Source of the DNA: Lysobacter sp.
GTDB lineage: Bacteria > Pseudomonadota > Gammaproteobacteria > Xanthomonadales > Xanthomonadaceae
Reading direction: 5' to 3'
Length of the DNA stretch: 64,000 nucleotides
Assembly (NCBI GenBank): GCA_013141175.1
Contig: JABFRN010000001.1
Location: forward strand, 248,001 to 312,000
The position numbers were made by a program, and so were the translations under genes. Shown piece by piece: positions 17,332-25,601 of this stretch. Below the pieces are notes generated by a model. It had not been told where the DNA came from and did no database searches. It worked only from the letters and a program-made list of their open reading frames with translations. Position 1 is the stretch's first letter. The number at the start of each line of letters is the position of its first letter.

Positions 17332-19686
17332 ATGAAGAAGTGGCTCAAACGCATCGCACTGTGGCTGCTGGTCCTGATCGTCGTCGGCCTGGGCACCGGT
17401 TGGTGGCTGATGCGCGGCAGTCTGCCGACGCTCGACGGCGAGCTCGCGCTCGATGGCCTGTCCGCGCCGGTGACGATTCAGCGCGATGCGCTGGGTGTCG
17501 TGACCATCGACGCGGCGAACGAAATCGATGCGATGCGCACGCTCGGCTATGTGCATGCGCAGGAACGGTTCTTCGAGATGGATCTGATGCGCCGCGTTTC
17601 GACCGGCGAACTGTCCGAGCTGTTCGGACCGATCGCGATCGAGAAGGACAAGACGCAGCGCGTGCACCGCATCCGCGCGCGGGTCGAAGCCGATCTCGCG
17701 GCGATGAGCGCCGATAAACGCCCGCAGCTGCAGGCGTATACCGACGGCGTGAACGCCGGTCTCGGCGCACTGCGCGTGCGCCCGTGGCCGTATCTGCTGC
17801 TGCGCCAGCAGCCGAAACGCTGGGAACTGGGCGACGCCGCGCTCACCGGGTTCGCGATGTATTTCGATCTGCAGGATGCCGGCAATCATCGCGAACTGGC
17901 GCTGTGGAAGATCAAACCGCACCTGCCGCCTGCGCTTTACGCGCTGTTGACGCGCGACGGCACGCGCTGGGACGCGCCGCTGGTCGGCAGCGCACGCGGC
18001 GATGCGACGCTGCCGGCCGCCGACGAGGTGGATCTGCGGAAACTGCCCGGAACGCCGGCGAAGCGCCACGACGTGGCCGCCGACGACATCGTCCCCGGCA
18101 GCAACAACTTCGCGGTCTCCGGCGCACTCACCGCCGATGGCCGCGCGATCGTCGCCGACGATATGCATCTGGGCTTGCGTGCGCCGGGCATCTGGTTCCG
18201 CGCACGGCTGCGCTACGCCGATCCGCGCGCGCCGGGCGGCAAGGTCGATGCCACCGGTTTCACCCTGCCCGGCCTGCCTGCCATCGTCGTCGGCAGCAAC
18301 ACCCACGTGGCGTGGGCGTTCACCAACAGCTATGTCGATACCGCGGACTGGAAGCTCGAAACCGCTTGCGGCGCGAAGCCGACCGACGCCTGCGTGAAGC
18401 CGGTCGTCCATAGCGAAACCATCCGTGTGGCCGGCGCGGCACCGGTCGACTTCGAGGTCGAAGAAACCGCATGGGGTCCGGTGCTGCATCACGATGGCGA
18501 CACGCTGTTCGCGCTGCGCTGGAACGCGCATCTCAAGGGCGCGCTCGATTTCGGCCTGACCGATTTGCTGATCGCCCGCGATCTGGATCAGGCGATGGCA
18601 TTGACCGACCGCAGTGCGATGCCGACCCAGAATCTGCTGATCGGCGATTCCACCGGGCGGATCGCCTGGCGCCTGATCGGCCCGCTGGCCGCACGCGGTG
18701 CCGACTGCAACGGCGCGCTGCCGCTGACGGCATCGCAGGATTGCCCTGCATGGACGATCGCGACGGATCGATCGCCGAACATGGTCGACCCCTTCTACGA
18801 CCGACTGTGGAGCGCCAACAACCGCACCATGGACGGCACGGCGCTCGCCCAGGTCGGCGACGGCGGCTTTGCCTTCGGCGCGCGCGCGCGCCAGATCCGC
18901 AACGACCTGTTTTCGCGGAAGATATTCGCCGAACGCGACCTGCTCGCCGTGCAGCTCGACGATCGCGCGGTCTTCCAGACCCAGTGGTGGACGCTGCTGC
19001 GCGATACCGCAGCACGCACGAAAACGCCGGCGCTGAGCGAATTGTCCGAAGCATCGAAACACTGGGAAGGCCGCGCCAGCGTCGACTCCGTCAGTTACCG
19101 CATCGTCCGCGCATGGCGGCTCGCGGTGCACGCGCGTGTGGCCGAAGGCCTGACCGCGCCCGCGCATGCCGCCTTGGGCGAGAAGTTCGACATGCCCGCC
19201 TTCCAGCAGCTGGAAGGCACGGTGTGGCCGCTGGTCACGCAGCGCCCGCCGCATCTGTTGTCGAAGAAATACGCGACGTGGGACGCGCTGCTGGAAGACG
19301 CCGCGAAGGACATCCGCGACGAACTGAAGGCGCAGGGCCCGCTCGCCCAGCGCACCTGGGGCGAGCGCAACACCGCCGCGATCTGTCATCCGCTGGCCAA
19401 AGCGATTCCGCTGATCGGCAAGTCTCTGCTGTGCATGCCGCCGGATCGGCTGTCGGGCGATGGCGGCATGCCGCGCGTGGTCGGCCCCGACTTCGGCGCC
19501 TCCGAACGCATGGTCGTATCGCCGGGCCACGAAGCCGACGGCATCACCCATATGTCCGGCGGCCAGAGCGGACATCCGCTGTCGCCGTTCTGGGGCGCCG
19601 GCCACGACGACTGGGTGCATGGCCGGCCGACGCCGTTTCTCCCCGGAAAAACCGAGTACACGCTGAAACTCCAGTCGACGCCTTGA
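17332..19686 (+). CDS. Penicillin acylase family protein (Ntn-hydrolase)
   Basis: A 784-residue protein of the penicillin/cephalosporin/AHL acylase family. A hydrophobic segment at about residues 7-24 is a signal peptide or anchor, so it acts in the periplasm. The precursor should cleave itself before Ser257 in GSNNFAV, freeing the catalytic N-terminal Ser of the beta subunit; SNTHVAW and a later Asn-rich segment match the oxyanion region. Members cleave amide bonds of beta-lactams, acyl-homoserine lactones or acylated siderophore precursors; which one cannot be told here. It starts 34 bases after tpm. Confidence 0.88.
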   Translation: MKKWLKRIALWLLVLIVVGLGTGWWLMRGSLPTLDGELALDGLSAPVTIQRDALGVVTIDAANEIDAMRTLGYVHAQERFFEMDLMRRVSTGELSELFGPIAIEKDKTQRVHRIRARVEADLAAMSADKRPQLQAYTDGVNAGLGALRVRPWPYLLLRQQPKRWELGDAALTGFAMYFDLQDAGNHRELALWKIKPHLPPALYALLTRDGTRWDAPLVGSARGDATLPAADEVDLRKLPGTPAKRHDVAADDIVPGSNNFAVSGALTADGRAIVADDMHLGLRAPGIWFRARLRYADPRAPGGKVDATGFTLPGLPAIVVGSNTHVAWAFTNSYVDTADWKLETACGAKPTDACVKPVVHSETIRVAGAAPVDFEVEETAWGPVLHHDGDTLFALRWNAHLKGALDFGLTDLLIARDLDQAMALTDRSAMPTQNLLIGDSTGRIAWRLIGPLAARGADCNGALPLTASQDCPAWTIATDRSPNMVDPFYDRLWSANNRTMDGTALAQVGDGGFAFGARARQIRNDLFSRKIFAERDLLAVQLDDRAVFQTQWWTLLRDTAARTKTPALSELSEASKHWEGRASVDSVSYRIVRAWRLAVHARVAEGLTAPAHAALGEKFDMPAFQQLEGTVWPLVTQRPPHLLSKKYATWDALLEDAAKDIRDELKAQGPLAQRTWGERNTAAICHPLAKAIPLIGKSLLCMPPDRLSGDGGMPRVVGPDFGASERMVVSPGHEADGITHMSGGQSGHPLSPFWGAGHDDWVHGRPTPFLPGKTEYTLKLQSTP

Positions 19687-19746
19687 GAAAATGCGGCACG
19701 ACTTCCGGCTGCGAACCACCGCGCGGACCGCTCAACACGCGATCGC

Positions 19747-20580
19747 TCAACTACTGCGCAGGAATCCCAGCAGCGCTGTGTTGAACGCGTCCGCATGGCT
19801 GGTATTGCAGCCGTGCGGCGCATGTTTCAACACATGCAGCTCGCTGTGCCCGATCGTCGCATGGGTCAATGCACCCGAACCCTCGAACGGTACGACCGCA
19901 TCGGAGTCCCCATGCAGGACCAGCGTGGGAACGCTGATCCGCTTCAGGTCCTCGCGGAAATCGGCGGTGCTGAACGCGTGCATGCAACCAAGAGCTGCGA
20001 TCTGGTTCGACTGCAGACACAATCCGATCGTCGCTTGCCGCTGAACTTCGTTGACCTGCAGTTCACCGTCGACCGAAAAGAACTTGCGGGTGAATCCGTC
20101 GAAGTAGGCATGCCGGTCGGCCTTGAGGCCCGCTGATTTCTCTTCCGCCTTCTCGGGTGTCAGCGGACCCTGGGGATTGTCCGCCGACTTCATCAGGCAG
20201 GGCGTCACCGCTGCGGCGAACACCACGCCGCCCAGTCGGTCCTGCCCGTGCAGGCTGACGTAACGCGCTACTTCGCCGCCGCCCATCGAAAATCCGACAA
20301 GGACCGCATCGTGCAGATCGAGATCGACGATGAGCCCTGCCAGGTCGTCGGCAAGCGTGTCGTAGTCGTAACCATGCTCCGGTTTTTCCGAACGTCCGAA
20401 GCCGCGACGGTCATAGGCGATGACCCGGAAGCCAGCGTCCTGCAGCGCGGGAACCTGCGCCGCCCACGACTCGCCGGACAACGGCCAGCCGTGGATCAGA
20501 ACGACGGGACGACCGCTACCGCCGGTATCCTGCACATGGAGCTGAGCGCGTCGGATCCGCTGCACGCTTGAAGTATCCAT
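19747..20580 (-). CDS. Alpha/beta hydrolase, non-haem chloroperoxidase type
   Basis: A 277-residue single-domain hydrolase. It shows HGWPLSGESW (oxyanion region), YDRRGFGRS, the nucleophile elbow GFSMGGGEVARY, DSDAVVPFEG with the catalytic Asp, and KHAPHG with the His. These features match the cofactor-free bacterial chloroperoxidase/esterase group. The ATG at 20580 is preceded by AAGGAG at ideal spacing. It lies alone between two unrelated genes and its substrate is not known. Confidence 0.88.
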   Translation of the reverse strand: MDTSSVQRIRRAQLHVQDTGGSGRPVVLIHGWPLSGESWAAQVPALQDAGFRVIAYDRRGFGRSEKPEHGYDYDTLADDLAGLIVDLDLHDAVLVGFSMGGGEVARYVSLHGQDRLGGVVFAAAVTPCLMKSADNPQGPLTPEKAEEKSAGLKADRHAYFDGFTRKFFSVDGELQVNEVQRQATIGLCLQSNQIAALGCMHAFSTADFREDLKRISVPTLVLHGDSDAVVPFEGSGALTHATIGHSELHVLKHAPHGCNTSHADAFNTALLGFLRSS

Positions 20581-20710
20581 CGTTGACTCCTTGGCTCATT
20601 GCGAATTTCATGAGCTTCGGAGTCTACGCGCGGTCGATGGGAACAGATTGAATGCGTCCCCACTCTGCAGATCGCACGCTATCGCACCGATTTCGCGCGA
20701 TCCGCACGAT

Positions 20711-22423
20711 TCATGCGCTTGCGTTCGCCGAATGGTGAACACCAGCCACCGCGCGACCGGACGGGTCTGCCGCATTCGCGAACGACGCATCCCAGGCAAT
20801 CGCAGCAGGCGACGAACACGCGATCGATTTTCCGCCGGGCACGGTGTTCGCGCAGCCCTCGCCCGGGAACGCTTCATCGAAAATCCGCCGGTAGAAATAC
20901 GCTTCCTTGGTCTGCGGCGGATTGATCGGAAAGTGCTTTTCGGCGTGTGCGAAATCCGCATCGCCGACCTGCGCTTCGGCATGCGCTTTCAAACCATCGA
21001 TCCAACCGTAGCCGACGCCGTCGCTGAACTGTTCCTTCTGCCGCCACAGGATTTCCGGGGGCAGATAACCTTCGAAGGCTTCGCGCAGCACCGCTTTTTC
21101 CATCTTCCGCGTGCCCGATGCCTTGTCGATCATCTTGTTCTGCGCATCCATCCGCATCGCCACGTCCAGGAATTCGGTGTCGAGGAACGGCACCCGCGCC
21201 TCGACGCCCCAGGCCATCATCGATTTATTCGCGCGCAGGCAATCGTAGTTGTACAGCGCGTCGAGCTTGCGGATGGTTTCGGCGTGGAACTCGCGCGCGT
21301 TCGGCGCCTTGTGGAAATACAGGTAACCGCCGAAGACTTCATCGCTGCCTTCCCCGGAAAGCACCATCTTCACGCCCATCGCCTTGATCCGGCGCGCGAG
21401 CAGGAACATCGGCGTGGAGGCGCGGATCGTGGTCACGTCGTAGGTTTCGACATGGCGGATCACTTCCGGCAACGCATCGAGACCTTCCTCGAACGTATAG
21501 GTGAAACCGTGGTGCACGGTGCCGAGCGCTTTGGCCGCGACTTCCGCCGCAGCGAGATCCGGCGAACCCTTCAGGCCGATGGCGAAGGAATGCAGGCGCG
21601 GCCACCAGGCTTCGGTCTCGTCGCCGTCTTCGACGCGGCGCCGGGCGAAACGCGCGGCGCAGGCGGCGACCAGCGAAGAATCGAGTCCGCCCGACAGCAG
21701 CACGCCATAGGGCACGTCGCTCATCAGCTGGCGATGCACCGCAGCCTCGAACGCTTCGCGCAGTTCGCGCGCGGACACCTGCACCCCCGCGGTGGCGTCG
21801 TAATCGCGCCACGCGCGTTCGTAGTAGCGATGCAACTGGCCATCGGCGCTGTCGAAATAGTGGCCGGGCGGGAACTGGGCGACATCGTCGCAAATCCGCA
21901 CCAGCGCCTTCATTTCCGAAGCCACCCAGACGCGACCGTCTGCATCGTGCCCCCAGTACAGCGGGCACACACCGATGGGATCGCGGGCGATGATGAAACG
22001 GCCCGCAGCGCGATCCCACAGCGCGAACGCGAAAATGCCGTTGAGGCGATCGAGCCAGGCGCCGATGTCGCCGCCTTCGCGGGCCTTGCTCTCGGCGTAC
22101 AGCGCGTTGATGACTTCGCAATCCGAGCCCGACTGGAATGCGTAGGGCTTGCGCAGAGCACCCTCGAGCGAACGGTGGTTGTAGATTTCGCCGTTCACCG
22201 CGAGGGTGAGATCGCCATCTTCGGAATGCAGCGGCTGCGCGCCGCCGGTCGGATCGACGATAGCGAGGCGCTCATGCACCAGCAGCGCGCGGGGTTCGAC
22301 GTGCACGCCGGACCAGTCGGGACCGCGATGACGCTGCCGCGCGGACAGCGACAGCGCGAGGGGGCGCAGCGGGCCGAGATCGGCGCCGGGACGAAGATCG
22401 AAAACGCCGAGAATCGAACACAT
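20711..22423 (-). CDS. asnB: Asparagine synthase B (glutamine-hydrolysing)
   Basis: A 570-residue AsnB. The N-terminal class II glutamine amidotransferase begins MCSILG, so Cys2 becomes the nucleophile; HRGPD and NGEIYNH follow. The synthetase half has the ATP loop SGGLDSS and MVLSGEGSDEVFGGY. It forms asparagine from aspartate, glutamine and ATP. An AAGGAG precedes the ATG. It follows dapE on the same strand, but a 314-base gap with its own promoter-like site (22621-22650) and a hairpin (22465-22491) suggests separate control. The last 35 residues are less conserved. Confidence 0.95.
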   Translation of the reverse strand: MCSILGVFDLRPGADLGPLRPLALSLSARQRHRGPDWSGVHVEPRALLVHERLAIVDPTGGAQPLHSEDGDLTLAVNGEIYNHRSLEGALRKPYAFQSGSDCEVINALYAESKAREGGDIGAWLDRLNGIFAFALWDRAAGRFIIARDPIGVCPLYWGHDADGRVWVASEMKALVRICDDVAQFPPGHYFDSADGQLHRYYERAWRDYDATAGVQVSARELREAFEAAVHRQLMSDVPYGVLLSGGLDSSLVAACAARFARRRVEDGDETEAWWPRLHSFAIGLKGSPDLAAAEVAAKALGTVHHGFTYTFEEGLDALPEVIRHVETYDVTTIRASTPMFLLARRIKAMGVKMVLSGEGSDEVFGGYLYFHKAPNAREFHAETIRKLDALYNYDCLRANKSMMAWGVEARVPFLDTEFLDVAMRMDAQNKMIDKASGTRKMEKAVLREAFEGYLPPEILWRQKEQFSDGVGYGWIDGLKAHAEAQVGDADFAHAEKHFPINPPQTKEAYFYRRIFDEAFPGEGCANTVPGGKSIACSSPAAIAWDASFANAADPSGRAVAGVHHSANASA

Positions 22424-22464
22424 CGAAAAAACTCCTTTGCTGGTTTTCCTGGCGCCGAAAGCAC

Positions 22465-22491
22465 GAAACCCGCGCTTCCGGCGCGGGTTTC
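22465..22491 (-). promoter_or_regulatory. Leader hairpin upstream of asnB
   Basis: Perfect 11-bp arms GAAACCCGCGC (22465-22475) and GCGCGGGTTTC (22481-22491) enclose a five-base loop. It lies 42 bases before the asnB ATG in the predicted leader. On the asnB strand a T-containing stretch follows but no true T-run, so it could be a weak attenuator, a stabilising stem or a protein-binding site. Confidence 0.5.
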
Positions 22492-22620
22492 TGGGTGTCA
22501 GGCCTGTTCTGTCGCTTATGCCTGATCGCCATCCCGCCGTGTGTATGCACGGTTATTCGCGCAATTGTTATTGCTGCGGTCGGGATTGCGAGGGGCGGCG
22601 GAACGCAAGGTCATGGCCCG

Positions 22621-22650
22621 ACCATAACCCGGTCCCAAGAGGTTTGGCAA
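22621..22650 (-). promoter_or_regulatory. asnB: Possible sigma-70 promoter of asnB
   Basis: On the minus strand TTGCCA (5/6 matches to the -35 box) and TATGGT (4/6 to the -10 box) are 18 bases apart. Transcription would begin near 22614. It would let asnB be expressed independently of the dapD-dapE genes upstream. Based on consensus matching only. Confidence 0.4.
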
Positions 22651-22693
22651 GCGGTCCTGCGAGGAAACGATGGTCCCGCTGCCGGGATCGGTG

Positions 22694-22719
22694 CTTTCCA
22701 TCGGAGCTTTCCATCGGAG
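22694..22719. repeat. Tandem duplication of a 13-base unit
   Basis: The unit CTTTCCATCGGAG occurs twice head to tail (22694-22706, 22707-22719) and is followed by a partial third copy CTTTCC. It sits 18 bases from the dapE stop, outside coding sequence. Confidence 0.85.
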
Positions 22720-22737
22720 CTTTCCGTGCACAGGGTC

Positions 22738-23886
22738 TCAACGTGGGCACAGCATGCGTTCGATCAGCGTGAAATACAGATCCGGCAATCGCTCGAGATC
22801 GGCGACCGACACATGCTCGTCGACCTTGTGGATGCTGGCGTTGACCGGGCCCATCTCTACGCAGTGCGCGCCCAACGGGGCGATGAAGCGCGCATCGGAG
22901 GTGCCGCCTGCGGTGCTTTCCTCGGGCAGCGCACCGGAAAATTCGCGCAGGACCTCGCGCGCAGTCGCGCGCAGCTGGCCTTCGGGCGTGTAGAACGGTT
23001 CGCCGCCGCGATGCCAGCGGATCTCGTATTCCAGCCCATGCGCGGTCAGCATCGCCTCGCATTCGCGCTCGATCTGTTCTGCGCGCCAGCTCGGGTTGTA
23101 GCGCAGATTGAACAGCACCTGCAGCTCACCGGGAATCACGTTGTTGGCGCCGGTACCGGCATGCACGTTGCTGATCTGGAAACTGGTCGGCGGGAAAGTC
23201 TCGTAGCCGCTGTCCCATTCGCGCGTCGACAGTTCCAGCATCGCAGGCGCGGCCTGATGGATCGGATTGCGCGCTTTTTCGGGATAGGCGACATGGCCCT
23301 GGACGCCCTTGATCGCCAGCGTGGCCGACAGCGTGCCGCGACGCCCGACGCGCAACAGATCGCCGAGCACGGCTTTCGACGACGGCTCGCCGGTGACGCA
23401 CCAGTCGATGCGCTGGCCGCGTTCGCGGAACAGCTGCGCGACCTTCGGCACGCCATCGAGCGCATCGCCCTCTTCGTCCGAGGTCAACAGCATCGCGACC
23501 GTGCCGCGATGATCCGGATACGCTGCCGCGAAGCGCTCCAGCGCAACGACGAACGCCGCCACGCTGCCCTTCATGTCGGCGGTGCCACGGCCGTACAGCA
23601 CGCCATCGCGGATCTCGGGCGCGAAGGGATCGCTCGCCCACGCTTCGACCGGTCCGGGCGGCACCACATCGGTATGCCCCAGCAACACCAGCACCGGTCC
23701 GGCGTCTTCACCGGACCCTGCGCCATGCGTGGCCCAGAGATTGTCGGTGTCGCCGTAACGCAGATGCTCGCAGCGGAAGCCGGCGCGCGCGAGCCGCTGC
23801 GCCAACAATTGCTGGCAGCCCGCATCGTCGGGCGTGATGGAACGGCGCGCGACCAGATCCTGCGTCAGCGCAAGCACATCATTCAT
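22738..23886 (-). CDS. dapE: Succinyl-diaminopimelate desuccinylase
   Basis: A 382-residue zinc peptidase-fold enzyme (M20 family). Metal and catalytic residues are visible in [35 protein letters not shown] and the late HKVDEHV. The dimerisation domain lies in the middle. It hydrolyses N-succinyl-LL-diaminopimelate, a late step of lysine and peptidoglycan precursor synthesis. The ATG at 23886 overlaps the stop of the ArsC-family gene by ATGA; the frame is open further upstream only as its shadow. dapD lies two genes upstream in the same block. Confidence 0.95.
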   Translation of the reverse strand: MNDVLALTQDLVARRSITPDDAGCQQLLAQRLARAGFRCEHLRYGDTDNLWATHGAGSGEDAGPVLVLLGHTDVVPPGPVEAWASDPFAPEIRDGVLYGRGTADMKGSVAAFVVALERFAAAYPDHRGTVAMLLTSDEEGDALDGVPKVAQLFRERGQRIDWCVTGEPSSKAVLGDLLRVGRRGTLSATLAIKGVQGHVAYPEKARNPIHQAAPAMLELSTREWDSGYETFPPTSFQISNVHAGTGANNVIPGELQVLFNLRYNPSWRAEQIERECEAMLTAHGLEYEIRWHRGGEPFYTPEGQLRATAREVLREFSGALPEESTAGGTSDARFIAPLGAHCVEMGPVNASIHKVDEHVSVADLERLPDLYFTLIERMLCPR

Positions 23887-24242
23887 TTCGCCACTCCGAA
23901 CCGGATCTTGAAGCCATTGTCGCTGAAGCCCTGCGTGACCACGCCATCGTCGGTGACGACCAGCGGCCGGCGGATCAGCTGCGGATACTCCTTCAGCAGC
24001 AGTTTCCACTCGGCGTCGGAAGCCGGCGCTTTGCGATTCGCCGGCAACGTGCGCCATGTGGTCGACGATTTGTTGATCATCGCCTCCCAGCCGCCGAGCG
24101 CAGCTTTCCACGCGAGCAGCGTTTCCGGCGATTGCCGGTGGTCGCGGTAATCGACGAAATCGTGCGCGATCTCGAAGCGCTTCAGCCAGTTGCGGGCTTT
24201 CCTGCAGGTATCGCAGTTGTTGAGGCCATGGAGTGTCGTCAT
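23883..24242 (-). CDS. ArsC/Spx-family reductase-like protein (YffB type)
   Basis: A 119-residue thioredoxin-fold protein with an N-terminal NNCDTCRKA, two Cys in a CxxC arrangement, and the family's later RRPLVV. It belongs to the YffB branch of the ArsC superfamily, whose function is unsettled; E. coli YffB also lies beside dapE. It is therefore unlikely to be a true arsenate reductase. Both ends overlap neighbours by four bases, showing tight coupling with dapE and the upstream membrane protein gene. Confidence 0.87.
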   Translation of the reverse strand: MTTLHGLNNCDTCRKARNWLKRFEIAHDFVDYRDHRQSPETLLAWKAALGGWEAMINKSSTTWRTLPANRKAPASDAEWKLLLKEYPQLIRRPLVVTDDGVVTQGFSDNGFKIRFGVAK

Positions 24243-24718
24243 CGTGATGCGTCCATTTGCCGGGCCCGATCCACGAGCAGGATCAGCTTCTCGCCGACCA
24301 TGTTTCTGGCGAACGGGTTGAACCGGAATTCCGACTTCGGCATGAACACGACCTCATCGCCCAGCCTGCATTTTTTCCGCAATCGCAGCGAGATCCGCGT
24401 CGGATTGGTCATCTGCGTCACACTGACATTCATGATCTCCGCCAGCCGGATCCGCTCTTCGATACCGCCCTTGCGCACGATCAGCGCATCGCCGGCCAAA
24501 GACACGTCATCGGCCAAGTCCCATACCAGTTTCCTGAAGATGAAGACACCGGATGCGGCCATGATCAACGGCATCAACAGAAACGGCAGCGCATCCACCA
24601 TTTCGTGAGGGCCGGAAACCAATCCGATGACCATGAAAATCAGCAGGAACCCGAGCCAGGCCACCGGCAATACCCGCTTGATGAAGAAAGTGGCGCCCGA
24701 AAGTGTTTCGCCGTTCAT
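24239..24718 (-). CDS. Unknown membrane protein within the dap block
   Basis: This 159-residue protein is not recognised. It has two hydrophobic helices in the first 65 residues (around [16 protein letters not shown] and [15 protein letters not shown]), then a soluble beta-rich domain resembling the bacterial PH-like domains found in small membrane proteins. Its start overlaps the dapD stop (24715-24718) and its stop overlaps the next gene (24239-24242), so translation is coupled on both sides. Its place between dapD and the ArsC-like gene is unusual and may be lineage-specific. Confidence 0.72.
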   Translation of the reverse strand: MNGETLSGATFFIKRVLPVAWLGFLLIFMVIGLVSGPHEMVDALPFLLMPLIMAASGVFIFRKLVWDLADDVSLAGDALIVRKGGIEERIRLAEIMNVSVTQMTNPTRISLRLRKKCRLGDEVVFMPKSEFRFNPFARNMVGEKLILLVDRARQMDASR

Positions 24719-25560
24719 TCCGCCAGGCCTCTCAGCAACTCGTTGATGGAGGTCTTGCTGCGCGTCTTCTCGTCCACCTGCTTCACGATCACCGCGCAGT
24801 ACAGCGAATGCGAGCTGTCGGCGGCGGGCAGCTGGCCGGACACCACGACGCTGCCCGGCGGCACCGAGCCGTAGGACACTTCGCCGGTGGCGCGGTGGTA
24901 GACGCGGGTGCTCTGGCCGAGGAACACGCCCATGCCGATCACGCTGTGATGGCCAACCACGAAACCTTCGACCACTTCCGAGCGCGCGCCGATGAAGCAG
25001 TGATCTTCGATGATGGTCGGCGAAGCCTGCAGCGGTTCGAGCACGCCGCCGATGCCGGCACCGCCGGAGAGATGGCAGTGCCTGCCGATCTGCGCGCAGC
25101 TGCCGACCGTGGCCCAGGTATCGACCATCGTGCCCTCGCCGACGTAAGCGCCGATATTGACGAAGCTCGGCATCAGCACGACATCCTTCGCGATGTGCGC
25201 GCCGCGACGCGCGATCGCGCCCGGCACCACGCGCACGCCGAGCGCGCGGAAGTCGGCCTCGCCGAAACCTTCAAAACGCGCCGGCACCTTGTCCCAGAAC
25301 GGCGCGGGCTGGGCGTCGATCAATTGCATCTCCTGGGTGCGGAAATACAGCAGCACCGCTTTTTTCAACCATTCGTTGACGGTCCAGCCGCCCTGCCCGT
25401 CCGGCGCGGCGACGCGGAATTCGCCGGCTTCCAGACCGGCGATGACGCGGTCGACGGCGGGACGCACGCTGCCGGCGATATCGTCGGCGGCCAGATCGGC
25501 GCGTCGGTCCCAGGCGCTGTCGATGATGGACTGCAGTTCGGTGGCGGAATCGGTATTCAT
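24715..25560 (-). CDS. dapD: Tetrahydrodipicolinate N-succinyltransferase
   Basis: A 281-residue left-handed beta-helix enzyme. The N-terminal helical part ([17 protein letters not shown]) and [14 protein letters not shown] are typical, followed by hexapeptide repeats such as [24 protein letters not shown]. It succinylates tetrahydrodipicolinate, the step two before DapE. The ATG at 25560 matches the E. coli N-terminus. An ATG at 25605 is in frame and overlaps the glnD stop (ATGA), so a 15-residue longer product is possible. Confidence 0.95.
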   Translation of the reverse strand: MNTDSATELQSIIDSAWDRRADLAADDIAGSVRPAVDRVIAGLEAGEFRVAAPDGQGGWTVNEWLKKAVLLYFRTQEMQLIDAQPAPFWDKVPARFEGFGEADFRALGVRVVPGAIARRGAHIAKDVVLMPSFVNIGAYVGEGTMVDTWATVGSCAQIGRHCHLSGGAGIGGVLEPLQASPTIIEDHCFIGARSEVVEGFVVGHHSVIGMGVFLGQSTRVYHRATGEVSYGSVPPGSVVVSGQLPAADSSHSLYCAVIVKQVDEKTRSKTSINELLRGLAE

Positions 25561-25601
25561 GCGTGTCTGGAATCTGTCTGGTCGTCGGTGGGAGATCGGA
25601 T

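Larger units (their letters stand above)
22424..22737. other. asnB leader and upstream region
   Basis: A 314-base stretch between asnB and dapE with no convincing gene. On the minus strand TTGCCA (22645-22650) and TATGGT (22621-22626) are spaced 18 bases apart and could be the asnB promoter, giving a leader of about 190 bases. The leader holds a strong hairpin at 22465-22491. A short frame starting with GTG at 22550 runs through it but lacks a clear ribosome site. A 13-base tandem duplication lies at 22694-22719. Confidence 0.55.

Noticed and set aside
22272-22550. Short minus-strand frame through the asnB leader as an attenuator leader peptide
   Set aside because: It starts with GTG without a ribosome site, has only a couple of Asn codons in the leader part, and the hairpin lacks a T-run.
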